A stretch of DNA of 64,000 nt, from positions 169,832 through 233,831 of the forward strand of contig DIWT01000043.1 in NCBI GenBank assembly GCA_002435745.1. Direction: 5' to 3'. The DNA comes from a bacterium UBP15_UBA6099. GTDB taxonomy: Bacteria; UBP15; UBA6099. The translations under genes were made by a program, and so were the position numbers. Within the stretch, counting starts at the first letter, position 1, and every line of letters begins with the position of its first letter. Positions 28,401 to 35,600 of this stretch are shown piece after piece. Under the pieces are notes generated by a model, which saw only the letters and a list, made by a program, of their open reading frames with translations, ran no database searches and was not told the DNA's origin.

Positions 28401-29946
28401 GGACGGGGCGGCGGCAAGTTTCGCTCAATCGCCATTCTCCACAAGCTTGCCGACGATAATGAATCCGGCGGCTCTGACTTCCGCGTTCGATTACATCACG
28501 ACTCCCATCAACACGGAACACGATTTCGCTGTGAGGGTGACGGTGACTAACGCGGCAGGCTCTTCACGCGCCGACACTGTGGCTCCCGTTCCCGTCGAGT
28601 TGACAAAGAACTATTCGGACGGAGCGACGGTGTCTCTCGTCAGCGGTCCTGTTCCCGTGTCGGCAAATCTTTCCGCCGGACAGTCTCAGACTTTCGCGTA
28701 CACCTTCCGCGCGCTGACGAACGGCTCCGTGGCGTTCGAACTAGAGGCAGTTGGGACGGAGTCGAACCTTAAGACGCCAGCGGCTTCAAATCTTGCTCAA
28801 TCCAATCTCGTAGCGATAACTAATCAAGGCCCGCTGCTGTGGACATTCGACGACGGCGGCTCGACGGACAGCTTTTACGGTTCCGCCGCTCCCGCCAGAA
28901 ATCCGATTAACGAACAGGTCATTTATATCGGCAACGACAACAATAAGCTTTATGCGATTAGAATCGCTGACGGAGCCAAGAAGTGGGAGTACACAGCCGG
29001 TAGTCCGATTAAGAGCACGCCTTATGTGAGAGACTTCGTGGTGTATTTCGGCGACGAATCCGGCAATTTCTACGCTGTCAGGGACAACACAGGGTCCGCT
29101 TCTCTTGTGTGGAGCAAGTCGGTGGCGTCGGCTGCGATAAGGACAAGCTCCACAAGGTGGGTGAACGAATCTTCCGAAGGCCGGTTGTACTTCGCCTCTC
29201 TCGACGGAAAGATGTATTGCAGAAAAACGTCGGACGGAAATCCCTGCACGGACTGGTCGGATGTGAACCTCGGTTCGCCAGTTTATTCGACGCCCGCCAG
29301 CGCCAACGACGGCTACATTTATGTGGGAGCTTCGAACGGAACCATTGCAAAAGTTGATCGGACCAGCGGAAACGTAATAGCAATGTACTCGGGATACGGC
29401 GGAATATCCGCGTCCCCGTTCATGTACCCGAAGAATCCCGCCGTTCCTCTGGACGGCGCATGGCTCTGGATAGGCGCTCTCAACGGCTCCGTGTACAAGA
29501 TAGACTCCACACTGCCTCCCGGAAGCGAACAGGTCTGGTCTTTCTCGCCGTCTTCCCCCATACCGGCGCAGGAATTTAGAAACTCTATTTTCGTTGATGT
29601 GTTCAGCGGCGGGGCGGGCAGCTTGGCTGTTTACGCAGGGAACGACAATGGTTGTGTTTACGCGATATCCAACGCTGGAGAGCAGATGTGGAAGTTCCCT
29701 CCGGGCGCTGATGCTATAAACGGAGCGGTGTCGGGATGCATACTTCTCGATTTCACCACCAACAAGCTCTATTTCGGCGCTGAAAACCACCACTACTACG
29801 CGTTGCAGAACAACGCTACGGCGCCGACTGTCATCAGCGGGTGGCCGTACTACACCGGCGGCCCCATCGTCGCCTGTCCGTCGCTGTTCGGCAGCGTGGT
29901 GATGATCCCGTCGACCAACGGCAAAATCTACGCGTTTACGAGGTAG
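16441..29946 (+). CDS. Giant exported mosaic surface protein with C-terminal PQQ-type propeller
   Basis: A 4501-residue protein with a signal peptide (basic MRKPSS, hydrophobic core to about residue 32). The start at 16441 is preferred over 16366 for its GGAG site and signal peptide. Approximate layout: unique N-terminal repeats (40-380); IPT/TIG-like folds (384-654); Cys-containing and FN3-like repeats (655-1430), three with 'NGxTxVxxNPTLxA' openings; duplicated unit 1 with DUF2341 (about 1461-1564) and a Gly-rich cassette (about 1684-1907); IPT pair (about 2145-2315); duplicated unit 2 with DUF2341 (about 2349-2454) and a Cys-rich cassette; a lamin-tail-like domain (about 2864-2977); Ig/FN3-like repeats; an EF-hand-like 'DANDNGEYDSGVD'; a PQQ-type propeller (about 4131-4501). 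No transmembrane anchor or sortase signal is seen. It probably binds or builds something at the cell surface; substrate unknown. Confidence 0.85.
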   Translation: MRKPSSVAKLFIFVAIASAMVMTLRPGTALGGPTYVHLYESITPTVAGAWTTVNLNALYGIPGNAVVEAAFVVTQGNADRTGGVRAVGSALNRYVTVNRSSTNGLMNAMVMHVQANAAGQIQYYVDNVTRTSFVILGYWTTGTYVERFATVSTTADNTWQTVNVAVGAGMVGEFVLSNRTTTDKYLGAREVGSAIDRRAYLRRPTNTTANTVTMHSKVNASNQVQLYLSDRANSTVYYVGYWSASPEEQFAELFFNIGKPTADATWQDYNLNGCCGTGSPTAQSVAEVAFENDAMVSNNIGVRETGTTTPARMFNLRTSGGAANIGIFGKMHAQADFSSGAAIQRYHQRATNNNAAGGRGRFLVTGNWWTPPNATSYTNNAESALNNLGARPGQSATVSGSKFGSSCLATVSAVNVGAYEVACADVSAWSDTSITFTVNDAVSDYGGAGALVVKARGNNDLTPLNFYVYPKIDSITTPSVANAARIYDAGDSDGVITIVGKRFGTGGTVTILGQAATVNSWTDTAIEVRVPATIPDDSYTGDIVVTRTTPADNRTATFTGFRILPRITEIAPQCGGAGLAVTITGNHLCQSGTCPAAGNRSNATNNVANSLDQMVPDGNITGWTHASISLTVPVGATTDDVFVTSGSYKSNGVGFVYDDAAPAQSGHNPASGSYVESSAISVDLALDAVGACRWSTSNQTYWDMPPVNECSGGGTTAISCAVSGLAEGDNNIYVACADGCSNSVTQQLVYKIDSAAPTQLTWNPDKGSIVCSTSPSIVVSTNENAWCRWSLTDKDYSNMTAPGDGTCGGGGTQNLNCATSGLIPVNEYLYISCRDEKGNEQYWHNNEDINYVVDIVAPIGLTNSSPANGATNVAFNPTLKAAGAVDAGAISYYFQIASNSGFTTGLQESGWISGSDEWVVPVSLPADTVYYWRVKAKDTCDRESAYTSAFSFRTIPMTPVITFAGFSQAADASGELTVTYNLTDLNNDAARLLIEFSADGTNWRQARIKSPASAGAVDNTGVSSGTSTGQITGVPTPQTGATFVWLTMSAENEGGAFLEEDDTVYIRIATFDAAQGETKVSESFKVDNQAPKNYNCSTPPNGTTGVSPNPTLTAAGATDISNVEYHIQLAEDEAFTTGVQASGWQSSLSWNPGALSQSQMYYWHVKARDQFGNEGDFSAPTWDFLVADDEPDASITSASQTSTDGSGVVTVTYNVSDPQNDSVSLLVLFSVDGGSTWRQAHIQSSSAGAVNNTGVNSGTSTGQITGITTPRTGATLTWHTQNANNEGGAYLGESSNVYVKLTPNDGVNAGATRYSTFFTVDNVAPTGVGLQYPEINETYVGVNVTLTAQPPSDISTVQYKFQVDTASADWSAPGLQESGWEPSNSWAVSSQLNYAAEYDYRVKAKDQYGNEGTWVAVPWRFTTTPAPDASAWPFDAPGDYSYNSAQISVESGMAKLKPSVDPVWMNDSWLYRKAVTVNNSGNPFLLTDQQVKVELNSVVFNFAKARTNGEDIRFTDSDGVTALDYWVSSYNSGSQTATIWVKVPSVPQSSTKTIYMYYGNASAPDASSLSSTMDEQTFTDGASAWTNLTSSTNVNLTYNGNDVILGSPLIVDGAVVELDCNAGCYFPYIRVVNGGTIKTTGQKALKLYAKEIYVDATSKIDANRMGYPGGPQNTVRYGRNDGTSPSGTPGVSGGYGGQSAGTTDGPGGGGGAHGGLGGSGGGANGTGEIAGAGGGTAYGNNADQTVNFGGGGGAGGKSARGTDTNRGIGGAGGAGGGIVLLDAETITILGTVSANGEAGWQGTCYSDTNSGGGGGGGAGGTVAIRGTNVTIASGASLTANGGNGGPQTIYAGSGGGGGGGRVKVFCATCSVAGAMSASAGASGGASYAAPVSTNGTAGTTYMSPGGSFVYTYDFANSVSGSIVSNNISSFFLGGTFHAQNTLPSDPSAGSLAFQIQKASDSSTLCGITPAQAAAGFDASGCTLADVPVKLRAALGMTKAPGSPTVRNWTFNYYTRNRADLTIPTSVGSELAFTYFSNTPTISPNSSMGQVFSEVTEFTASVITGTVEFQISNNGTNWYYHNGTVWAQQTGGGYPLQTNTSAEISAKVSLFDNEVGAGTFFFRAFLASDGTQKAELDNVNIVYTLPARPVVTGLAPSSGVAGQEITINGSSFGLSQSSSTVTFNGIAAGTANYWSATQIKINAPSDVATGHVVVTVRSVLSEQSGNSLFTVGAPLISTVTPSQGYGGDIILIEGNNFGMVKGASTVKFHGGITATCDTWGNTALICRVPSGSQTGNITVTTSGGTATSMFTITTDTSMWPFEVPGDYAKSSASILIDGGAAYLDVVNSPAWFNKSWTTRRALTVSNSSGVAQTDFQLAVYLNVSNFGFDSAQPDGADIRFTTSDGTTLINNYWIQSYDSVGKTAVIWIKVPNVPTGGTTLYLYYGNPSAGPLSNKANTFIAESFTDGAAAWTQTDVLSDVEVAPIPAHIAFQTSAVPRTCDENWGNSCFGCTNYNDDCTTCAPPCILCSGASCVGSEAIDALRVNEGTYLRPGSNYTVTVDYHAYGSNRFSISYQPPGGAWTQMYCSGLIAAGSYSYTSPTYALNATPGVHKVRAAMNYNVNCPFTCATQYCDTDELEIYVSYKSGGYMTSVALPGFMGATSFTSPNAQPAGSTLGYKIVKASDNNNLCSITSAQANGGYSIPAGTDCADQTVPVYIRADMQSTDPLLSPTVNSWTLNYFRRKIANVSVSAYGASQAKQYPTTRPTVVNNTGLSFEEIISFTDILYPDGSDVAFQISNNGSNWYYHNGSSWVPASGYAQSNSGTAVSQKINTFHTDVAPGTFYFKAYLNSNGSQPSGLDGVSINKAQLTFSQIVNNGAGDRYVQLYNPFSSDYNLAGHVLGIGPGMEYTIPAGQSIPSKGHYIIAKSQADFISRFGCEAAHVKEWSGLDMSAAGDEVYLKASSGATSSIDLVVWGAYNGAQLPEGQFTAPPGSPAPTHPIGKAIRRVVEGYEGNEKDSGADADSSPENEEALASAFMADEPSPFCAPPMNGSIVINDSDGYTKIANPVMTLTCEDPAGVNCDAQDSMRMACSEAALSSAAWIPFEKKCNEPGYACAFNITASAGCSSSEGEKTVYVEFRNDMGNIQPTHPSDSTIYDLTPPVISQLLVYSDKETYLCGTADGCATLSPSTGGTVYYNNLGGQGHGQKMTVELVWDDPVGDKYEYRGQYAFGASPTYDGTNTGPDIDGADGWKQVYTVDSGETDEMGIKFTVYDKAGNSSFVSLNFIMDNTAPSITYVWPAAGGRTNWYKDNPGNVVNIDFGWVNKCPLQSAQYRIGTGTWTSIFSSFMTSDYTNNWGLSWAAVPEGSNSISVRASDGCGNTAEHSYIENIQGFIFRKDGTAPSITGVMLTSNAEDYFYGTSDGLDCANVGAYPGVTCAAWFNSAAGEGAGQTIDVSVSWTDTASYNRAQGSVAFDSNPPPDYFGPPWNIYYTAAAGVGNQLGTEVSVYDEAGNKSTVKIDYRQDNVKPVSAITAPTAGSWQTADFNLTVSNSDAAPSSGLALCYFRVLSDSVETVAWTSYDCAGNPPAITVGSGMNCDVEGANICEVQIYSRDKVNSSVVASRVFSVAWQGPVITNNIAGCPSCDDTWRSAAGTVYDIDFSDNGVLDAGEYTIWTGPNRTGSMLKDWTAIFGPGLGAGSYATDFQIDFDSAQNGINYVSFRASNIAALSTTLTDAFYLRKDTQAPSTPVVTGYDSSAMNVVLTDGGWGSYANPYFAWSADIDNPASPAPNSGVKQFNIYFGNNPAGVPDTVAASAFYEVAQVLVSGETYYLRIGVEDNAGNAAAAQTVFVYKYDDTGLSVAATDSAALLTNNVTKGQQNVVFARLDLSSANRTVDLLSLKVELNGSDADISAARLAHDANDNGEYDSGVDSLLGSDKTFASGELTFDGFSLSVNTTDTESLLILLDISGSATQGNAVGIGILESDITADGAAASFAQSPFSTSLPTIMNPAALTSAFDYITTPINTEHDFAVRVTVTNAAGSSRADTVAPVPVELTKNYSDGATVSLVSGPVPVSANLSAGQSQTFAYTFRALTNGSVAFELEAVGTESNLKTPAASNLAQSNLVAITNQGPLLWTFDDGGSTDSFYGSAAPARNPINEQVIYIGNDNNKLYAIRIADGAKKWEYTAGSPIKSTPYVRDFVVYFGDESGNFYAVRDNTGSASLVWSKSVASAAIRTSSTRWVNESSEGRLYFASLDGKMYCRKTSDGNPCTDWSDVNLGSPVYSTPASANDGYIYVGASNGTIAKVDRTSGNVIAMYSGYGGISASPFMYPKNPAVPLDGAWLWIGALNGSVYKIDSTLPPGSEQVWSFSPSSPIPAQEFRNSIFVDVFSGGAGSLAVYAGNDNGCVYAISNAGEQMWKFPPGADAINGAVSGCILLDFTTNKLYFGAENHHYYALQNNATAPTVISGWPYYTGGPIVACPSLFGSVVMIPSTNGKIYAFTR
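20737..22860 (+). repeat. Duplicated unit 1 in the giant gene (DUF2341 plus Gly-rich cassette)
   Basis: This in-frame unit opens with 'WPFDAPGDY', passes through a DUF2341-like domain and a Gly-rich cassette, and closes with a block containing 'ISNNGTNWYYHNGT' and 'LDNVNI'. Unit 2 (23389-25028) has the same order and matching ends but a different middle. The two have diverged well beyond near-identity, so the duplication is old. Confidence 0.8.
21490..22140 (+). repeat. Glycine-rich (GGC-repeat) cassette
   Basis: Codons GGC/GGA repeat in runs up to about eight glycines, broken by 'GAGG' and 'GGSGGG' patterns and by short beta-strand-like stretches such as 'ITILGTVSANG' and 'VTIASGASLTANGG'. 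That alternation resembles Gly-rich beta-solenoid adhesin segments. It is present only in unit 1. The same GC tract creates spurious Pro-rich reading frames on the other strand. Confidence 0.75.
23389..25028 (+). repeat. Duplicated unit 2 in the giant gene (DUF2341 plus Cys-rich cassette)
   Basis: It opens with 'WPFEVPGDY', has a second DUF2341-like domain, and closes with 'ISNNGSNWYYHNGS' and 'LDGVSI'. Where unit 1 has the Gly-rich cassette, this unit carries a Cys-rich insert ('CFGCTNYNDDCTTCAPPC') with about ten cysteines, which would form disulfides or bind metal outside the cell. Confidence 0.8.
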
Positions 29947-29953
29947 GTGACTT

Positions 29954-32503
29954 ATGACGAATAGAATCAAAGGGCTGGTCTTCTCCGCTCTGGCGGCGGC
30001 GGCATTGACCGCGTCGGGCGCGGCGCGCGCTTCGGACTGGCCCATGTTCATGAACGACGCGGCCAACTCCGGATGCGCATCCGCTCCCGTAAACCTGCCT
30101 CTGGCTCCCAAGTGGTCCTTCAATGCGGGCGCGAAGATCGTCGCTTCCCCGGTCAAGTCGGCGGACAAGGTTTTTATAGCCACTCGCGACGGCGTTCTTT
30201 TCTCCTTGAACGCGTACACAGGCGAGTTGATTTGGCGTTACGAGGCGGGGGCCAGAATCAGCGCAGCTCCGGCGGCGGCGGACGAGCGCGTTTTCATCAG
30301 CTCTCTCGACGGCGTGGCGCACGGCATAGACGCGGCGACGGGCAACGTCGTATGGCGTCATTCAACCGGCGGAATGAACGCCGGCTCGCCCACGGTCGAA
30401 CGGGGCAGGGTGTTCCTCGGCTCCGGACATCCTCATAACAGCGTAATCGCTCTAGACGCCGCGACAGGCGCGCTCTTGTGGCGCTATGCTGTGGGACAGC
30501 CCGTTCTTTCCACTCCCGCCGTCGTTGACGCCGCTCTTTGGGTGGGCGCAGGCGACGGAGCCTTCCACGGTTTGAATCCCGACACCGGCGCGCCGTTTGC
30601 CGTCGTCCGCACAAGAGGCCTGATTTATTCGGCCTCTCCTTCCATACTCGCAGGAACCGCTTTTGGGGCGGCCGGCGAGTTCGACAAAAATGTTTACGCT
30701 TTCTCCACCGGCGACGGCTCTCAAAAGTGGAAGGCTTCGCCCGTCCCCGGCGATAGCCAAGTGAAAGTGTCATCCGCCTCTTCTTGCGGCGGTCGTGCTT
30801 TCATTTCAATCGGATACCCGGACCAGAAAGTCGCAGCTTTCGACGCCGCTTCAGGCGGCATTCTGTGGACGCAGAACGCAGGCTCCGCTGAAGGCAAAAA
30901 CTTCCATCCCTCGCCTGTGGTCGCCGGAAACACAGTGTTCGCCGCTTCCGCCGACGGAACGGTGCGCGCTTTCGACGCGGCTTCCGGCTCAGCGCTCGCG
31001 TCGCTTTCAATCGGCTCTTCGATATCCGCGACTCCAGCCGTCGCCGACGGCATGATTTTCGTCGCTTCTTATGACGGCGTCGTGAGCGTTTATTTCGGCG
31101 CGGACGCCGCTCCTCCGGTCGTTTCGCTCTCCAGCCCGACGCCGAATCAGTTGACAGGCGGAGATATAGTCATTTCAGGAACTGTCTTCGATTCCAACCT
31201 TGAAAAGTATGCGATAGAAGTGGGAGAGGGCGCGGCGCCCGAATCTTGGACGCCGCTCGATACAGTTTACGGAAAAAACGTCTCCGACGGCTCTATTGGC
31301 GTTTGGAGTCCGGCTTCCGACCTTGATTCCGGCGTTTACTCTTTCAGGATAACAGCTTACGATGTCGCCGGCAATTCGGCTTTCAAGACAGTCTCGTTCA
31401 GGCTCGACAATTCTCCCCCGCAATTCGCCGGGCTTCAGTCTATTTCGCTGTCGGAAGACGGCGGTTCGATTATACTTTCATGGAGTCCCGCAGCGGATGA
31501 AAGCGCTCCCCTGACATATCCGATTTATATGAGCGAAGAGCCGGGCGGTCAGAATTTTTCCTCGCCAGTAAGGGTTGCCGCCGGGCTTTCTTATGAACTC
31601 TCCGGGCTTGCCAGCGGCACGACGTATTACTTCGTCGTCCGAGCGGCAGACGCGTTCGGCAATGAGGATTCGAACACGGTCGAGTTGAGCGCCGTTCCCA
31701 CAAAAGACACTCAGTCGTCAGGCTCCCCTGTCGCCGCCAGACTGTACATCCCTCGCTCCGGCGAACTTGTGGAAGTTCCCGGCGGCGAAGGCGCTTTGGA
31801 CTCCGAGGGACGAAAAACGATTCTTTTAGTCGATTCTCAAAACAGGACATTGATATCCTACACGGACACCTTTTTGACGTCCCTGAAAGCGGACGGGAAG
31901 GATTTTGTCGAAATCTCCGTTAATGTTTACGATGTGAACGGCGCTCAGGCTCCGGGCATTGCGGTGTCGGTCTCAGGAGAGACAAGGAGCATGTCAGCCG
32001 CGGCCGCGGCATCCCGCGCCGCTCTTTCATCCCCGCCTCCGAGGACGACCAATAGACTTGGAAGAAGCGTCTTCCAAATCTCGTCCGCGCAGGCCGGAGA
32101 CTTTCTTATTCAAGCCGACGTTGACGGACACGACTACGGCCCGGCTTTCAGGGTGGCGTATCAGGCTCCGCCTCTATCGATAAGCGAGGCCCACGCGTAT
32201 CCCAATCCGTGGAGGCCGTCGGTATCGTCGAAACTCTGCTTTGCCGGACTCATGGCGGGCGCGCCATCCTCCGTGACAATCAGGTTGTTCGACATTCGAG
32301 GCTCTCTCGTCAGGGAGATTTTTGCGCCGGACGCGGACACCGGTTCACTTACGCCAAACGGTTCTTATTCGAATCTGGCTTGCTGGGACGGAACGAACAA
32401 CGCCGGAAAGCCTCTCGCGAGCGGGGTGTATCTGTACAACATCTTGGCTTCGGACGGAACCGAAAGGATAAATATCACAGGGAAATTCTCAGTCGCGAGG
32501 TGA
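29954..32503 (+). CDS. Exported PQQ-type beta-propeller protein with FlgD/T9SS-like C-terminal domain
   Basis: An 849-residue secreted protein with a signal peptide ending near 'GAARAS'. The first 380 residues are PQQ-like propeller repeats of the type 'ALDAATGALLWRYAVG'. Next come an Ig-like region (about 390-490) and an FN3 domain ('LSGLASGTTYYFVVRAAD'). The last 100 residues, with 'AYPNPWRP', 'FDIRGSLVREI', 'WDGTNNAGKPLASGVY' and 'LYNI', match the FlgD-like/type IX-secretion C-terminal fold. The gene starts 7 nt after the giant gene, whose own C terminus is a related propeller, so the two are probably coexpressed. No catalytic PQQ-dehydrogenase residues are evident, so a structural role is more likely. 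Confidence 0.85.
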   Translation: MTNRIKGLVFSALAAAALTASGAARASDWPMFMNDAANSGCASAPVNLPLAPKWSFNAGAKIVASPVKSADKVFIATRDGVLFSLNAYTGELIWRYEAGARISAAPAAADERVFISSLDGVAHGIDAATGNVVWRHSTGGMNAGSPTVERGRVFLGSGHPHNSVIALDAATGALLWRYAVGQPVLSTPAVVDAALWVGAGDGAFHGLNPDTGAPFAVVRTRGLIYSASPSILAGTAFGAAGEFDKNVYAFSTGDGSQKWKASPVPGDSQVKVSSASSCGGRAFISIGYPDQKVAAFDAASGGILWTQNAGSAEGKNFHPSPVVAGNTVFAASADGTVRAFDAASGSALASLSIGSSISATPAVADGMIFVASYDGVVSVYFGADAAPPVVSLSSPTPNQLTGGDIVISGTVFDSNLEKYAIEVGEGAAPESWTPLDTVYGKNVSDGSIGVWSPASDLDSGVYSFRITAYDVAGNSAFKTVSFRLDNSPPQFAGLQSISLSEDGGSIILSWSPAADESAPLTYPIYMSEEPGGQNFSSPVRVAAGLSYELSGLASGTTYYFVVRAADAFGNEDSNTVELSAVPTKDTQSSGSPVAARLYIPRSGELVEVPGGEGALDSEGRKTILLVDSQNRTLISYTDTFLTSLKADGKDFVEISVNVYDVNGAQAPGIAVSVSGETRSMSAAAAASRAALSSPPPRTTNRLGRSVFQISSAQAGDFLIQADVDGHDYGPAFRVAYQAPPLSISEAHAYPNPWRPSVSSKLCFAGLMAGAPSSVTIRLFDIRGSLVREIFAPDADTGSLTPNGSYSNLACWDGTNNAGKPLASGVYLYNILASDGTERINITGKFSVAR

Positions 32504-32677
32504 AATCCCGCGCGGGCCGGGACAGGGCTGAGAATGGGGTTTCGCGTTTTTTCCGCTTCCCGCCGCGCTTGAATTATATTAATATGATACGTCGAGGTTT
32601 TTCCGCGCCGGATATGATCGAGTCGCATTTTTCTCGTGAAAATCCGGACTAGCAATAGAAATTGAGACTCCGCTTGC

Positions 32678-35600
32678 ATGGCGCGAATGGCCCGCTTGAA
32701 AAAGATACTGCTCGCTGTTGAAAAAACATTTCTAACATTTAAGAGCGCGGCGCGCGCGCTGACGCTCGCCGTCACAATGTTTCTTGCCGCATCCGGCGTG
32801 GCAGCCTCTGAAGAAAATCTTTCGGCGGACTCAGCAGGCGTTTCTCGCGATGCATCCGCACGGCTTTCGGAACCCACGGAGCCTTCCGCCGCAACCTCCA
32901 CCGTTCAGACGCTTCAACTCCCCGGCGCGGACTCCGCAAAAAGCGACAAACCCCAAATGGAATTGGATATCAACGGGTTCAGATATTTGAAATTCAGGGG
33001 ATACGAATCGTCCGGCAATTCCGAGGAGTTCCAGTCCCGCGAAGGTTTGATAAACTTCGGCGAAAGAATCGAGCAGGGAACCAATCTGACCATAGACGCG
33101 AAAATGGGAGATGATTTTACGCTCGAAGGCAAATTCGACGAGATGCCCTCGCAGGACCGCCACATGATGTTTCGGTTGGAGCGCGGCGACTACGGCGCCA
33201 CATTCGGCGACTTCACAGCCGACCTCAAAGGCGGCGCGTTCTCGCCTCTGTCTAAAAGCATTGAGGGTTTCCAAATCGACTACAATACGGACCGCGACAG
33301 CGTCACCGCCGTCACGTCTCGCGCGAAAAGCTCCACCAAGAGCGTGGTCGTGACAGGCCGCAACATTAAAGGCCCTTACGACTTGAACGCCCGAGATCTG
33401 GTTCCAGACAAAATTGAAGTGAGACTCAATGAGATTGTGCTTTCCCCTGACGAATACGTTCTGGACGCATTCCTCGGCGAAATAACTTTCAACCGCATAC
33501 TCGGCCCCAACGACATAGCGACGATTTCGTTCGAGCAGAAGCTTCCGGGCAGCCTGACCGAAGGCGCGATTGTCGGCTTTTCAGCGGAAAGGAAGTCCAA
33601 GAACGGCAAGTTCGTTTACGGCCTCACCCGGCTGGAGCAGAAAGCGAACCGGGAGTCGCGCAGGTTGACAGAATCGGTTGCCTCAGAAGTTCCCGTCGTC
33701 AACGGACGCTACCTCGAAGTCGGCAAAGGATACATCGTCCACTGGGACTCCGTGAGAGGCTCGGAGACGATCGTCAAAAACGGCGTCGAAACTCTTGAGC
33801 CTAATGTTCATTACAACTGGCAGGGAGAGCTTCAGGCGCATGAGATAGACGTCCTCTTCGCTCAAGGCAGGTTCCTTCTGCGCGACGAGCCTCTGCCGAC
33901 GGACACGTTCGCCGTCAGCTACTCGTATTATCCCCTGCAGACGTCGCTGCGCGAGGCGCTTAAGGAAGAGTTGTCTCTGGACATAACCGGAACCATAGGC
34001 TATCCCGCGAGAAGCTACATCTATTCCGGCTCGGAGAACATTTACATCTGTTCGGACGCCGAGTTGTCCATCTGCCCGACGCTGCTCGTCAGAGGAGACG
34101 ACTACGCGGTGGACGAAAGGCTTAACCGGGTGGTCTTCACGACGCCGAGGAACTCTCCGAACGAGCGAGTCAGGATCGACTACCGCTACTATCCGGACGC
34201 CTCGGCTTTTCAGTCGGAGTACGATCACACAATGAACGATTTCAGGCTCGCCTACAAGGACGAAGGTCTCTCCGTAGAGTATGAACGCGCGATGAGCGAG
34301 GCGGACGTGTCCTCACGCCCGATACCCTCCCTCAACGAAATAATCCTTTCTCCTCCCGCCGCCGACATCGAATGTTTCAGGCCGGATATGACTAAGCAAT
34401 GCACATTCCCGACCGCGAACAAGAATATCGTGGCGGGCACGATGGTCGTTTATTTCAACGACAGGATATCTCAGGAAGGCGTTTTGAAGAATTACACGGA
34501 CTACACAGTTGACGGCGAGCGCGGCGAGATAACGATAAGAATCCTCATCCCCGCCGGAACGACCATAATCGCGGACTATCAACATAATCCCGACATGGAA
34601 GACGGCCTGAAAACTGGAACGCGCGACCGGCTCGCCGCTCGCTTCGACAAAGGCGCGACGGCCGCCATGTTCTCGCTCGATACGGGCGACACCTTTTTCA
34701 CTCCTATCGGCGGCGCTCCCAACATGGAGACGAAGCGCTTCTCATACGGCGTTTCGCAGAGGGTTTCCGACAACATTCAGCTTTCAGCCGATTGGATGAA
34801 CACATTCACCGCGCTGGACATCCTCGACACTCATTCGCGAAAAAACAGATCCTCGAAATATTCGCTTTCGATGTTCTCGAAGCTATTCACACAGTTTCGA
34901 GTGGATCTCGACCGTCGAAAGTTGACGGACGATTACAGCCCTTCGCGCGTGGACAATCAGGAAGACAAAATTACGGCCTCGTTAGCCATGCCCGCTCCAT
35001 ATCTAAAAAACGCGGATATCTCGGCGGGGTATTCGACGTCCGACTTCAACGACAACGCGCCCGACGGCTCGGACACCGGAACGGTCAGCATGAGGCTCGG
35101 CTTCAACTGGCGCAGTTCGGAAACTCTTTCCTTCAACGCCGAGCTTGCTTCCAACGACGTGGACACGGACGGCCCTCAGGCGCAGTTCGCTTCAGGAAAC
35201 AGGTCTCGCAAACTCGGTCTTAAATGGGACCCGATTCCGCTCATATCCATAGGCGCGGACATAGATTCTCAGACGACCACGGACTCGCGCGACACCGTCG
35301 CCGACCGCGAGATTCAGCGCTCCAGCCTGTCGATTTCCTCCCGCCAGTTCGGCAGGGTGAAAAATATTCAAATCAGGCTAATGCAGAACGATTCTCCGAG
35401 CGTTTCCGGGCCTTCTTCCGGCGCCAAGAGCCTCATGGTTTCCTCAGGCGTAATAATCACGGACGCTCTTTCGTATAATCCGTCCTTCTCAAGATCCGAT
35501 TCCTATTCGGGAGAAACATCTTCGTCCAAGAACACCACATCGCGGCACGAACTGGACTTCTCCCCAGCCGAGAAACCGTATCGGGCCAGATTCTCCATTA

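Noticed and set aside
28786..30219. 477-codon - strand frame opposite the giant gene end and PQQ gene start
   Set aside because: It spans the junction of two supported + strand genes, is Arg-rich and has no recognisable domain.
32494..32552. Terminator after the PQQ-type gene
   Set aside because: A stem can be drawn with GGGGTTTCGCG and six T residues follow, but it needs several bulges and includes the stop codon, so I do not support it as an intrinsic terminator.
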